From Burkholderia multivorans ATCC BAA-247 (lineage in GTDB: Bacteria > Pseudomonadota > Gammaproteobacteria > Burkholderiales > Burkholderiaceae), in NCBI RefSeq assembly GCF_000959525.1, contig NZ_CP009832.1, positions 1,426,001-1,490,000 of the forward strand: a stretch of 64,000 nucleotides of DNA, written 5' to 3'. Positions 50,077-59,202 of the stretch are shown piece by piece. Positions within the stretch are counted from its first letter, which is position 1, and every line of letters begins with the position of its first letter. The position numbers and the translations under genes are program-made. A model generated the notes under the pieces. It saw nothing but the letters and a program-made list of their open reading frames with translations. It did not search any database and was not told the DNA's origin.

Positions 50077-50094
50077 ATGACGTGCTGATGACAA
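50077..50094 (-). promoter_or_regulatory. Pho box upstream of ppk
   Basis: On the minus strand TTGTCAT CAGC ACGTCAT fits the CTGTCAT-N4-CTGTCAT pattern with three differences in the fourteen conserved bases. It lies 63 bp upstream of the ppk ATG on the ppk-sense strand, a plausible activator position. PhoB control of polyphosphate synthesis is inferred from this. Confidence 0.7.
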
Positions 50095-50288
50095 GACTAA
50101 ATATATATCAGCAAAATATACGCCTGAAACGGGTGATATCGCGAATGTGCGGCGATATACGGTCGTATCGTGCGCATGTTCGCCGGGCGTGGCGCCCGAA
50201 AGCGTTCCACGCTTAAAATGTGCGCTTCGATCGACTGCTTCGCGGGCCGCACGGATGCCGCGAGCGAACGCGCACGGAGCCCCTTCTG

Positions 50289-51803
50289 ATGGTTACAACT
50301 CCCCACTTGCTGGCTGCCGTGGATCTCGGCTCGAACAGCTTCCGGCTGATCGTCGGACGCGTCGAGGAGACGCCGGCGGGAAGCCAGATCTACCCTGTGG
50401 ATGCGCTGCGCGAGCCGGTCCGGCTTGCCGCCGGGCTGTCGAGCGACAAACTGCTCGACCGCGCGTCCCAGGAGCGCGGCTGGGAGGCGCTCAAGCGGTT
50501 CGGCGAGCGCCTGCGCGATTTTCATCCCGATCATGTGCGGGCGGTCGCGACCAACACGCTGCGCGTCGCGAAGAATGCCGGCGAATTTCTCGTCGAGGCG
50601 GAAGCCGCGCTCGGTTTCCCGATCGAAGTGATCGCGGGCCGCGAAGAGGCGCGCCTGATCTATGCGGGCGCCGCGCACTCGGTGCCCGCGAGCGCCGGCA
50701 AGCGGCTCGTCGTCGACATCGGCGGCGGCTCGACCGAGTTCATCATCGGCTCGCACTACACGCCGCTCGTGATGGAGAGTCTGTACATCGGTTGCGTGAG
50801 CCACAGCCGCGCATTCTTTCCGGCCGGCAACGTCGACGAATACACGATGCGGCAGGCCGAACTCGCGGCGAAGCGCGAAATCCAGATCATTTCGAGCGAA
50901 TACAAAAAGGCGGGCTGGGATCAGGCGATCGGCTCGTCGGGCACGGCGCGCGCGCTCGCCGAGCTCGTCGAGGCGAACGGCTTCAACGATCCGGGCATCA
51001 CGCACGGAATCTCGCGCGGCGGCCTCGAGCGGCTCAAGCGCGCGCTGATCAAGGCCGAGAACGTGAACCGCCTGAAGCTGATCGCGCTGAAGCCCGATCG
51101 CGTGCCGGTGCTCGCCGGCGGTCTCGCGATCATGCTGGCCGTGTTCGAGGAACTGGGCGTCGACTACGTCGACACGACCGACGGCGCGCTGCGCCTCGGC
51201 GTGCTCTACGACCTGCTCGGCCGTACGCAGCACGAGGACATGCGCGCGGTCACCGTCGAAGGATTCACGCGCCGCTACGGCGTCGATCGCGCGCAGGCGG
51301 AACGAATCGCCGCGCTGGCGGTGCGCTTCTACGATCAGCTCGGCGAGCCGGACGACGAGCGGCGCGAAGAGTGCCGGACGTTCCTCGGCTGGGCCGCGGC
51401 GCTGCACGAGATCGGGCTGTCGATCTCGCACAGCGCATATCACAAGCATTCTGCGTATATCGCGAGCAATGCGGACATGCCCGGTTTCTCGCGCACCGAT
51501 CAGGCGCGGCTGGCCGCCTTGGTGCTGGGCCATGCGGGTAAGCTCGGCAAGCTGTCGCAGGCGCGCGAAGTCGAGTGGCCGCTGCTGTTCTGTCTGCGGC
51601 TCGCGGCGCTGCTGTGCCGGCGCCGTACCGACGCCGGGCTGCCCGACATTTCGGTCGCGCAGATGAAGAAGGGCGGCTACGAAGTGCGGCTGCCGAGCGC
51701 GTGGGTCGAGCAGAATCCGCTCACCGATTACAGCCTCAGCCAGGAAGCGGCGGAATGGGAGAAGGTCGGTATTCCGTATCGCGTCGTCTATACGGGCGCA
51801 TGA
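50289..51803 (+). CDS. ppx: Exopolyphosphatase (Ppx/GppA family)
   Basis: A 504-residue enzyme of the ASKHA fold that removes terminal phosphates from polyphosphate and may also hydrolyse pppGpp. The N-terminal ATPase half has AAVDLGSNSFRLIVGRV near residue 9, the second phosphate loop LVVDIGGGSTEFIIGS near residue 140 and a conserved Glu in VIAGREEARLIYAG. The C-terminal half is an HD-like helical domain (AAALHEIGLSISHSAYHKHS). It is divergent from ppk, with 275 bp between the starts that include an AT-rich block and the ppk Pho box. Confidence 0.95.
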   Translation: MVTTPHLLAAVDLGSNSFRLIVGRVEETPAGSQIYPVDALREPVRLAAGLSSDKLLDRASQERGWEALKRFGERLRDFHPDHVRAVATNTLRVAKNAGEFLVEAEAALGFPIEVIAGREEARLIYAGAAHSVPASAGKRLVVDIGGGSTEFIIGSHYTPLVMESLYIGCVSHSRAFFPAGNVDEYTMRQAELAAKREIQIISSEYKKAGWDQAIGSSGTARALAELVEANGFNDPGITHGISRGGLERLKRALIKAENVNRLKLIALKPDRVPVLAGGLAIMLAVFEELGVDYVDTTDGALRLGVLYDLLGRTQHEDMRAVTVEGFTRRYGVDRAQAERIAALAVRFYDQLGEPDDERREECRTFLGWAAALHEIGLSISHSAYHKHSAYIASNADMPGFSRTDQARLAALVLGHAGKLGKLSQAREVEWPLLFCLRLAALLCRRRTDAGLPDISVAQMKKGGYEVRLPSAWVEQNPLTDYSLSQEAAEWEKVGIPYRVVYTGA

Positions 51804-51828
51804 CGGCCGCGGCGTCGGTGCCGGCCGC

Positions 51829-52260
51829 TCAGTCGGACGAGCAGACGATCGCGGTCAGGAACGGAAACGCCTGCTTGACCGTCGCATCGCTGCCGGCCTT
51901 GCGCACCGCCTCCTCGACGGCACTTTTCGTGCCGCGCACGACGACGCCGTATGCCCAGTCGCCGATCGGTGTGCCGTCGCCCGGGCGGAAGAGCGGATCG
52001 TTCGCCTGATAGCCGAGCACGACGTACACGCCGAAGCCGTAGGCCGTCAGCGGCCGGGCGGTGCGGAACGCATTCACCGAATTCGATTCGACGTGCATCG
52101 GCTCGCGCTGGATGTCGCCGGCCGCGAGCAGCGGCGCGACGAACTTGTGGCCGTTCGAATGGCAGTCGAGCGCGTCGTCGAGCGATTTGGCCGTCGCAGT
52201 GCCGGCCGTCGCGACGGCGAGCAGCGCGCCGAAGAGGGCGGTTCGGGTCGTTTTCTTCAT
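51829..52260 (-). CDS. Exported hypothetical protein, 143 residues
   Basis: The sequence begins with a signal peptide (MKKTTRTALFGALLAVATAGTATA, cleavage likely before KSLDD). The mature part has two cysteines, in LDCHSNG and at the very C-terminus (TAIVCSSD), that could form a disulfide, and a segment YGFGVYVVLGYQANDPLFRPGD. I do not recognise the family. The start at 52260 is fixed by the signal peptide. It is transcribed toward ppx and appears to be a single gene; stop codons of the two genes are 25 bp apart. Confidence 0.8.
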   Translation of the reverse strand: MKKTTRTALFGALLAVATAGTATAKSLDDALDCHSNGHKFVAPLLAAGDIQREPMHVESNSVNAFRTARPLTAYGFGVYVVLGYQANDPLFRPGDGTPIGDWAYGVVVRGTKSAVEEAVRKAGSDATVKQAFPFLTAIVCSSD

Positions 52261-52427
52261 GCGATTTTGACGGGGTTGGGTCGATATTATCGCGCGTTCG
52301 CCGTACCTGCGGCGGCCGGCGGTCATCGCCCGGTTGCCGCAAGGCCGTTGCGGTAGCAATCCTTGCGCCCGACGCGGCGTGCGCCCGCCATCGTCCGCCA
52401 TCGCCCGTCATCGCGCCGGCGCGCGCA

Positions 52428-52628
52428 TCAATGATCCTTGATCCGGACCGCGAAACCCGCGTCCTCGAACGCGACGACGAACTCCTCGGGAAACAACCAC
52501 GAATCGACCGTCACGCGCGACGTCGCGCGGTCGATCTCGACCTTCGCATCGGGGTCCACGCGCCAGATTTCGTGTTCGACGGCCCGCGCGGCTTCGTCGT
52601 CGAGTGCATGATCCAGTAAGAATTCCAT
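52428..52628 (-). CDS. Small HMA-like protein without the metal-binding cysteines
   Basis: A 66-residue acidic protein. The pattern MEFLLDHALDDEAARAVEHEI, then DPDAKVEIDRATSRVTVDS and FVVAFEDAGFAVRI follows the beta-alpha-beta-beta-alpha-beta order of heavy-metal-associated domains, whose usual M-x-C-x-x-C loop is absent here. CAGGAG lies 5 nt before the ATG. The role is unknown. The fold match is by pattern only and is not certain. Confidence 0.7.
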   Translation of the reverse strand: MEFLLDHALDDEAARAVEHEIWRVDPDAKVEIDRATSRVTVDSWLFPEEFVVAFEDAGFAVRIKDH

Positions 52629-52801
52629 CGTTGCTCCTGTTTGTAAAAACGGCGTGGCGTCGCAGACCGGCGTTGCGCGTGGCCGTGGCCGCGCGGTGCG
52701 ACACGCGATGATGAATACGATATAGACGATCGCCGCGCGCGATTAGCCGCAGGCTGCAGAACGGACTGTCGCATCCGCACGCGGCCGCACATCGCGCCGC
52801 A

Positions 52802-53107
52802 TCAGCCGAACGCCGCGTCGAGCACGTCCGCTGCGATCATCGCAAGATGATTGCCCGGTCGAGGACGGCCGGTCGGGCGGTACACCGCATCGCCTTCGTC
52901 GATCGCGCGGCCCGAATACGCGCAGCGGCCCGCGCGCTTCGCGACCGCGCGCCGCCATTTCTGCTCGCCGTAATGACGACGGCCGCTTTCGACCCAGCGC
53001 ACGAGCAGGCTTTCCGTCGAATATTCGAGAATCGTCACGTGGACTTCGCTGCGCGACGGCGATGCGATCGCGCGCGGCGCGACCCTGCAGGACGCTGCGC
53101 TCAGCAT
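52802..53107 (-). CDS. DUF3331 domain-containing protein
   Basis: A protein of 101 residues from the chosen ATG. The part from EVHVTILEYSTESLLVRWVES to RCAYSGRAIDEGDAVYRPTG and NHLAMIAADVL matches the DUF3331 family, which is mostly known from Burkholderia and relatives. The Cys-containing R-C-A-Y-S-G and the P-x-N motif suggest a small zinc-like or beta-rich fold, but no function is known. The start is uncertain: the frame stays open upstream to 53389, and the true protein may be longer. Confidence 0.7.
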   Translation of the reverse strand: MLSAASCRVAPRAIASPSRSEVHVTILEYSTESLLVRWVESGRRHYGEQKWRRAVAKRAGRCAYSGRAIDEGDAVYRPTGRPRPGNHLAMIAADVLDAAFG

Positions 53108-53441
53108 GAGCGGCTGCCGCCCGCTGCGCGGCAGTCGTCGGCGCGAGGCGAAGCCCGCACCGCCGACGGCATTCGACCGGAATCGTTGGGTCCGCAACGA
53201 AATCGGGACAGATACGCGTTGCTCGTTGCCATTCGTTGCCTCCCGTTGTCGAATGTGCGGCGCGGCGGCCGTGCTCGCGCGCTTCGCTCGTCCTGCGACG
53301 CAGCGACCGCGCGCCTGCACGATCCGGCCGACGTATACCAAGTGTAAGAGCGTATCCGCGCGTGCCGGAAGGCGTGCACTCGAGAACACGGTGTTTCCCG
53401 ATCTCGAACGATGTGCGCGAACGCGCTCTTCGCTTCACGCT
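53108..53441. other. Gap between the DUF3331 and HlyD genes
   Basis: About 330 bp. The DUF3331 frame continues open through most of it, so part may encode a longer N-terminus of that protein. Otherwise I see no repeat, terminator or recognisable gene. Confidence 0.5.
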
Positions 53442-54344
53442 TCAGCGCGCGTCGATGCGGCGGCCCGGTCCGCGCTCGGGCGGCGCCGGGCGCAGCGTGA
53501 CCGTGCAGGTCGTCCCCGCCGCGAGAAACTGCGCGGCCGGAACGTCGTCGAGACGAATGCGCACCGGCACGCGCTGCGCGAGACGCACCCACGTGAAGAC
53601 CGGATTGACATCGGCGAGCAGCGTCGCGCCGGCCGGGTTGTCGCGATCGCTGATGCCGCGCGCGATGCTTTCGACGTGGCCGGTCAGCGGTGGGCCATCC
53701 CCCAGCAGCCGGATCTCGGCCGGATCGCCCACGCGCACCTGCGGCAGCTTGGTTTCCTCGAAATAGCCGTAGACCCAGTACGAATGCGCGTCGATCAGCG
53801 CGAGCCGCGCGACGCCCGCGCTCGCATAGTCGCCTGCATACAGGTTCAGGTTCGTGATATAGCCGTCGACCGGCGCGCGCACTTCGCTGCGTGCGAGATT
53901 GAGCCGCGCGACGTCGCGCGCGGCCCGTGCCGCCTGATAGTTCGCGAGCGCCTGCTTCGCCGCCGAACCTGCGTCCTCGCGCACTTCGGCGGACACGACC
54001 GCGCTGTCGAGCAGCGCGCGGCGCGACGCCTGTTGCCTGCGCATGTCGAGTTCGGCCTTGCGCAGCTCGACCTGCGCGTCCGCTTGCGCGAGCGCATAGC
54101 GAAAGCGTTCGGAATCGATGCGAAACAGCACGTCGCCGCGGCGGACCGCCTGATTGTCCGCGACCAGCACGTCGGTCACGATGCCCGATACGTCCGGCGC
54201 GATATTGACGACCTTGGCGCGCACGCGGCCGTCGCGGGTCCACGGTGCATACATGTAGCGGTTCCACAGCGCGTGGGCGAGCAGGATGGCGGCGACGAAC
54301 AGCAGCAGGGTCGCCGCGACGCGAAAGCAGGTTTGGGAACGCAT
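53442..54344 (-). CDS. HlyD-family periplasmic adaptor of an efflux pump (EmrA/AaeA-like)
   Basis: A 300-residue membrane-fusion protein. One N-terminal helix (about residues 8-27) anchors it; then RDGRVRAKVVNIAPDVSGIVTDVLV begins the lipoyl-like barrel-sandwich. A coiled-coil hairpin (about 85-140, QADAQVELRKAELDMRRQQA) follows, and a beta-barrel domain (VRAPVDGYITNLNLYAGDY, PVFTWVRLAQRVPVRI) closes the protein. It should bridge the FUSC inner-membrane pump and the NodT outer-membrane channel. It is last in the minus-strand efflux operon, 26 bp after the DUF1656 gene. Confidence 0.9.
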   Translation of the reverse strand: MRSQTCFRVAATLLLFVAAILLAHALWNRYMYAPWTRDGRVRAKVVNIAPDVSGIVTDVLVADNQAVRRGDVLFRIDSERFRYALAQADAQVELRKAELDMRRQQASRRALLDSAVVSAEVREDAGSAAKQALANYQAARAARDVARLNLARSEVRAPVDGYITNLNLYAGDYASAGVARLALIDAHSYWVYGYFEETKLPQVRVGDPAEIRLLGDGPPLTGHVESIARGISDRDNPAGATLLADVNPVFTWVRLAQRVPVRIRLDDVPAAQFLAAGTTCTVTLRPAPPERGPGRRIDAR

Positions 54345-54370
54345 GTCGACTCGATACGTAAATAGGGTGC

Positions 54371-54571
54371 TCAGCGCGCGAACAGCAGCGCGACGCCGCA
54401 GAACAGGCACACGAACGCGGATACACGAAACAGCGCCGGATGCCACACGCGCCGGTACAGGCCCGCGCGCGCGAGCAGGCGATCGACGATCCGGAACGCG
54501 ATCGCGCACGACACAAAGGCCGGCAGCAGGCCGGGAACGAGCAGCGACACGAACGGAATTTCAGCGAACAT
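54371..54571 (-). CDS. DUF1656 small membrane protein of the efflux pump (AaeX-like)
   Basis: A 66-residue protein with two hydrophobic helices (residues about 8-27 and 45-64), beginning MFAEIPFVSLLVPGLLPAFV. DUF1656 proteins accompany HlyD and FUSC partners in aromatic acid exporters. The start overlaps the end of the NodT gene by 11 bp, and the HlyD gene follows after 26 bp, so it is part of the same operon. Its role in the pump is not established. Confidence 0.88.
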   Translation of the reverse strand: MFAEIPFVSLLVPGLLPAFVSCAIAFRIVDRLLARAGLYRRVWHPALFRVSAFVCLFCGVALLFAR

Positions 54572-56033
54572 CGGAAGCTCCTTCTGGTGCGGTGGCGGCC
54601 GGTGCGGTAGGTGGCTCGACGCCGCCGCCGAGTGCCGCCATCAGCTGCGCCCATGCATCGAGCCGTGCGGCGCGCACGTCCGCCAGGCTTTGTTGCGCCT
54701 GCAACCGTTCGGTTTCCGTCGATAGCACGGTCAGGTAATCGGTCAGACCCGCGCGATAGCCTTGCATCGCATAGTCGACCGCGCGTCGCGCGGTGTCGGC
54801 CGACGCTTGGACGTCGGCCTGCTGTCGCGCGAGCGACTGCAGCGACTCGATGTGGTTAGCGACGTCGCGAAACGCGCCGAGCACCGCCTGGTTGTAGGTT
54901 TCGACCGCCACGTCGTAATCGGCGACGGCGGCGCCATAGCGGCCCTGCCGGCGCCCGCCGTCGAAGATCGGCAGCGAAATGGCCGCGCCGAAGCGGTGCG
55001 TCATCGCGTCGTTGTTCACGAGCGTGAAGAAGCCGCCGAACGCGGCGGAGGCGAGACCCGCACTCGCGATCAGGTCGATGTTCGGATAGAAGTCGGCTTT
55101 CGCTGCGCGCATCGCGCTCGACATCGATTCGATGCGCCAGCGTGCGGCGACGACGTCCGGCCGATGGCCCACGAGCTCGGCCGGCAGGTTCGCCGGCAGC
55201 GCGACCGGTACGTCGAGCCGCAGCGCCGGCCGCGCGAGCGGCGCGCCGGCGCCCGGCCCGCGGCCGGCGAGCACGGCAAGCTCGTTGCGCAGCACGGCGA
55301 TCTGCCGATCGAGCGCCTCGATCTGCGCGCGCGTCGCGGCGATCGGCGTGCTCGCCTGCGTCAGCTCGAAACGGCTCGCGAGCCCCGCCCGCGCGCGTCG
55401 CTCGACGATGCCGACGATGTCCTGCTGGCGCTTCAGCGTCGCGAGCGCGACGTCGCGGTGATCGAACGTCTTCGCGAATACGATGTACGTGCGCACGACC
55501 GCGGTCTCGAGCATCAGGCGCGCCGCGCGCGCGTCCGCGGCGGCCGCTTGCACGTCGGCGAGCGCGCCTTCGTGTTCTGAGCGATGCTTGCCCCACAGAT
55601 CGAGCGCATAGCGCAGATCGGCGCCGACCGAATTGTTCCAGACCGTGTTGCCGCCCGGCGGGCTCGGGCTCGCATAGCGCGCGAAGCGCGCGCGAGAGAA
55701 GTCCGCGTCGACCGCCGCGGACGGGTAGCGCGTCGCACCGGCGATTCGCGCGAGTTCGACGAAGCGGTCCGCACGCGCTTGCGCGACGCGAATCGCGGGG
55801 TTGCCGGCGATCGCGTCCGCGACGAGCGTGTCGAGCTGCGGGTCGCGCCACGCGCGCCACCAGCCGTCGCGCGGCCACGCGGTGCCCGACGCCGACGTCG
55901 CAAGGCCGCTCGCGACCGTTGCGGGATCGACGCGCGTCGCGCGCGGTGCGCGATCGCCCGGCGTCGCGCACGCCGCGAGCACCAGCGCCCCGAGCGAGGC
56001 GGCGGCGCGTAAGGCGCGTACGGCGCGCGTCAT
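54561..56033 (-). CDS. Outer-membrane efflux lipoprotein, NodT family
   Basis: A 490-residue TolC-like channel subunit. The lipoprotein signal (MTRAVRALRAAASLGALVLAAC) ends in a lipidated Cys22. Two OEP repeats follow (about residues 60-270 and 275-475), with SVGADLRYALDLWGKHRSEHE typical of NodT and LPIFDGGRRQGRYGAAVADYD near the second. An alternative ATG at 56090 overlaps the FUSC stop (ATGA) and would add 19 residues before the signal; I prefer 56033 because the signal then has a normal n-region. It forms the outer-membrane exit for the pump. Confidence 0.88.
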   Translation of the reverse strand: MTRAVRALRAAASLGALVLAACATPGDRAPRATRVDPATVASGLATSASGTAWPRDGWWRAWRDPQLDTLVADAIAGNPAIRVAQARADRFVELARIAGATRYPSAAVDADFSRARFARYASPSPPGGNTVWNNSVGADLRYALDLWGKHRSEHEGALADVQAAAADARAARLMLETAVVRTYIVFAKTFDHRDVALATLKRQQDIVGIVERRARAGLASRFELTQASTPIAATRAQIEALDRQIAVLRNELAVLAGRGPGAGAPLARPALRLDVPVALPANLPAELVGHRPDVVAARWRIESMSSAMRAAKADFYPNIDLIASAGLASAAFGGFFTLVNNDAMTHRFGAAISLPIFDGGRRQGRYGAAVADYDVAVETYNQAVLGAFRDVANHIESLQSLARQQADVQASADTARRAVDYAMQGYRAGLTDYLTVLSTETERLQAQQSLADVRAARLDAWAQLMAALGGGVEPPTAPAATAPEGASDVR

Positions 56034-56086
56034 ACGCGCGTGCGGTACGAGCGCCGTTGCGTTACGTTCGGAATCGGTCGCGCAGC

Positions 56087-58234
56087 TCATCGCGCGTCGG
56101 GCTGCATCGGCAGCGGGATCAGGTTGCATCGCAGCGAAACCAGCAGGAAATTCACGCAGTGGCGCAGGCGGGGCGCCGCGTCGCGACCGAGTGCCGCGAG
56201 CGCATCGACCGCCGCCTGCTCGGCCGCGCGCAGCGCATCGGTCGACGGTTGCGCGAACAGTCGGGAAATCGACGCGCACAGCGCGCGTTCGTGCGCGGGC
56301 CACGCAGGCGGCGGCGACGGCGCGGCAGCGCTCGCGATGCGCAGATCGACGATGCTGCGGCCGATTTCGAGCGACGCGAACGTCCACGCGAACAGTTCGT
56401 GCTGGCCGAGCCGCCCGGTTGCCGGTCGTGCAGCGATTTGCAGCATGAAGTCGCGCACGCCGGCATCGAAGCGCGGCATCAGGCCCGTCAGTGCGCCGAA
56501 GCACGCATCGTCGGACACCAGGCGCCGCAATCCCCGCAGATAGCGCGTAGTCGCCCAGTCGCCCGCATACGGCGCGACGAGCGAATACGCGAGCGACGCG
56601 GCGACGATCCCGAGGATCGACGAGAAGCCCGCATCGAGCGTCGCCGTCGGCGCATAGACGCCCGGATTCATGATGTTGGTCAGGAAGCAGAAATAGATGC
56701 TGAAGCCGAGCCCGAACGCGGCAGTCTTCGGAAACGAGTTCAGATACGAGCCGAGCGCGACGAACAGCGCGAGCGCCGCGGCGAGCGGCGCGAAGCCGTC
56801 GAGGCGCGGCATCAGTGCGAAATCGAACGTCAGGCTCGCGAGCCACGCGGCGGTACAGCCGAGCGCGACCTGACGCGTCGCGGCCGCGGGTGCCGGCATG
56901 ATGGAGTAGAGTGCGCTCGCGATCGTCGCGGAGACGACTGCGCCGGCTGCGCCGGTCCAGCCGGACACGATCCAGAACAGCGACACGGCGGAGACCGCGA
57001 GCGCCGCGCGCAAGCCAGCGGCGGCCGACACCATCCGGTTCGCCGTGGTCGCGATTCGCGCCGGGCGTACGCTGTCGGGCTGCGGCGCGGCCGGCGCATC
57101 CGGGTGCCGGCGCAGTGCGATGAAATCGGTCAGATACGCATGCAGGCTGCCGAGCGCCTGCCGCAGCAGGAACAGGCCCGTGATCGCGTCGCGCGCGACT
57201 ACCGGATCGGGAAGCGTGCGCTCGAGCGTCGCATCGTCCGGAAGCGTGGCGAGCTCGCGGCCGAGCGCATCGGCAACCTGTTCGACAGCACGCAGCTCGA
57301 ACGGCCGCGCCGGATCGTCGGGCGGCAGCACGCGCGCGGCCGATTCGCCCAGCGCGTCGAGGAACCGTGCGGTGCGTGCGTCGCCCGCGCGCGCGATCCG
57401 GTCGCGGTACTGGTGCAGCGCATGAAAGCGCGCGCTGGCGTCGAGGAATTCGCCGGCGAGGCGCGTCATGATGTCGTTGCGCGCGCGCAGGTCGGGATCT
57501 TCGAACACGGCCGCGCTTCGCAGGTTCTCGAGTTGTGCACGTGCCGCGATCAGCCGCAGATAGCGGCGGTTGCGCTCGTCGTCCGGTACGCGCTGCATCA
57601 GCGCGACGCGTACGAAGCCGACGAAATCCGCGTAGTGGTCTTCGCCGGTTTTCAGCAGCACCGCACGCACGTGGCGCGGCAGGAGCAGCGCGCTGACGAG
57701 GCCGGCCGACACGATGCCGATCGACACCTCGCTCAGCCCGGTGACGACGTTCGCGATGATATCGTACGGCCGGTCGATCGACGGAATCGCCGCGATGCAG
57801 GTCGCGTAGCCGGCCAGCACGAATCCGTACGACTGATAGTTGCGGAAGTATGCGGCGCCCCACGTGCAGCAGCCGATCCACAGCACCAGCGCGGACAGGA
57901 ACAGCACGCGCTCCTGCGGAAACGCGCCGATCAGCACGAGCGCTGCGAGATTGCCGACCAGCATGCCGACGCCGCGATAGAAGCCGCGCGCCATCACCAT
58001 GCCGCTGTGCTGGTGCATCATCAGAATGACGACGGTCACGAGTGCGGTGCGCGGCGATGCGAGTTCGATACGCATCGATACGCCAAGCGCGAGTACCGCG
58101 GCGAGCACCGTCTTCGCGACGTGAATCAGTCGCGCGCCATCCATGCGCCAGAATTCGCGCATCATCCCGCCGAGCGCGCGTGCGAAGCGCGACTCGGGAC
58201 GATTCGACGACAGCGGTTGCGGAGCGCCGGCCAT
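56087..58234 (-). CDS. FUSC family inner-membrane efflux pump (AaeB-like)
   Basis: A 715-residue protein of the fusaric acid resistance / aromatic acid exporter family. It has two membrane halves, residues about 35-190 (KTVLAAVLALGVSMRIELASP, then ILMMHQHSGMVMARGFYRG) and 400-560, separated by a cytoplasmic domain and followed by a helical C-terminal domain. It should export aromatic carboxylic acids or quinone-like compounds by proton motive force with the HlyD and NodT partners. The gene begins 5 bp after the LysR stop codon and its stop overlaps the nodT region. Confidence 0.9.
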   Translation of the reverse strand: MAGAPQPLSSNRPESRFARALGGMMREFWRMDGARLIHVAKTVLAAVLALGVSMRIELASPRTALVTVVILMMHQHSGMVMARGFYRGVGMLVGNLAALVLIGAFPQERVLFLSALVLWIGCCTWGAAYFRNYQSYGFVLAGYATCIAAIPSIDRPYDIIANVVTGLSEVSIGIVSAGLVSALLLPRHVRAVLLKTGEDHYADFVGFVRVALMQRVPDDERNRRYLRLIAARAQLENLRSAAVFEDPDLRARNDIMTRLAGEFLDASARFHALHQYRDRIARAGDARTARFLDALGESAARVLPPDDPARPFELRAVEQVADALGRELATLPDDATLERTLPDPVVARDAITGLFLLRQALGSLHAYLTDFIALRRHPDAPAAPQPDSVRPARIATTANRMVSAAAGLRAALAVSAVSLFWIVSGWTGAAGAVVSATIASALYSIMPAPAAATRQVALGCTAAWLASLTFDFALMPRLDGFAPLAAALALFVALGSYLNSFPKTAAFGLGFSIYFCFLTNIMNPGVYAPTATLDAGFSSILGIVAASLAYSLVAPYAGDWATTRYLRGLRRLVSDDACFGALTGLMPRFDAGVRDFMLQIAARPATGRLGQHELFAWTFASLEIGRSIVDLRIASAAAPSPPPAWPAHERALCASISRLFAQPSTDALRAAEQAAVDALAALGRDAAPRLRHCVNFLLVSLRCNLIPLPMQPDAR

Positions 58235-58239
58235 GATCG

Positions 58240-59202
58240 TTACGCAGGATCTTCGGACAGCATGTTGGCACGCCGCGCATCGCGCCCGTGTGGCGGTCGC
58301 AGCGGATCGAGCAACGCGACGCGCACGTGCTCGATGAACAGCTTCAGCTTGTTGCTGACAAACGGACTGCGCGCGTAGACCGCGTAGACGATCTCGTCCT
58401 GCGGTGACGCATCGGCGAGCACGCGCGCGAGGCGTCCGTCGCGCAGCGCGTCGTCGACGATGTAGCGCGGCAGCAGCGCGATGCCGACGCCGTGGATCGC
58501 GGCGTCGCACAGCGTTTCGCCGTTGTTCGACAGGAATGCGCTCGTCGGATTGATCGCGCGCGGCTTGCCGTGGCCGTCCGGTGCGGCGAACGACCACGTC
58601 GCGGACGGGGCAGCCGTGCTGTAGTTCAGGCAGCGATGCTTGAGCAACTGGTCGATCGATTTCGGCTCGCCGTGCTTCGCGATGTATTCCGGGCTGCAGA
58701 CGATCACGCGCTCGCACGACCCGATGCGGCGCGCGATCAGTGCGCTGTCCGGCAGGCGCGCGGAGCGGATCGCGACGTCGAACCGCTCGACGTCGAGATT
58801 GACGATCCGGTCGTCGGTCTCGAGCGTGACGCGCAGCGGCGGATGCGAGGCCGCGAATGCGGCGATCGCTGAACCGAGCCAGCGGCGCGTGAGGCTCACC
58901 GGCGCCGTCACGCGCAGTTCGCCGCATACGCCGTGCGCGCGTTCGGCGATCGCTTCGGACACGTCGACGAGCTGCCGCATCGCTTGCGATGCGACCTGAT
59001 AGAAGGCTCGACCGGCTTCGGTCGGTATGACGTTGCGTGTGGAGCGCATCAGCAACTGAACGCCGAGCGTGCGTTCGAGATCGCTGATGCGTTTGCTGAC
59101 GACGGATTTGGACAGGCCGAGCCGACGCGCGGAGTCGGTGATGCTCTGCCGCTCGACTGCGAACAGGAAGGCCTGGATATCGTCCATGTTCAAGGATGTC
59201 AT
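58240..59202 (-). CDS. LysR-type regulator of the FUSC efflux operon
   Basis: A 320-residue LysR regulator. The helix-turn-helix lies in SITDSARRLGLSKSVVSKRISDLERTLG and the effector domain from about residue 95 (RVTAPVSLTRRWLGSAIAA). ATG 59202 is used; an ATG at 59187 five codons later is also possible. Its stop is separated by only 5 bp from the FUSC start, so unlike most LysR genes it is cotranscribed in the same direction as the pump, which would give autoregulated operon control. It probably senses an aromatic substrate of the pump. Confidence 0.85.
   Translation of the reverse strand: MTSLNMDDIQAFLFAVERQSITDSARRLGLSKSVVSKRISDLERTLGVQLLMRSTRNVIPTEAGRAFYQVASQAMRQLVDVSEAIAERAHGVCGELRVTAPVSLTRRWLGSAIAAFAASHPPLRVTLETDDRIVNLDVERFDVAIRSARLPDSALIARRIGSCERVIVCSPEYIAKHGEPKSIDQLLKHRCLNYSTAAPSATWSFAAPDGHGKPRAINPTSAFLSNNGETLCDAAIHGVGIALLPRYIVDDALRDGRLARVLADASPQDEIVYAVYARSPFVSNKLKLFIEHVRVALLDPLRPPHGRDARRANMLSEDPA

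Noticed and set aside
50095-50123. GCTGAT/ATCAGC inverted repeat between ppk and ppx as a defined operator
   Set aside because: Only six bases per arm with a long AT-rich centre; compatible with chance in this composition.
54561-58280. A continuous 1239-codon frame joining the NodT gene with sequence through the FUSC gene
   Set aside because: Only the last part encodes the NodT protein. The upstream part is the wrong frame of the FUSC gene, whose own frame is intact.
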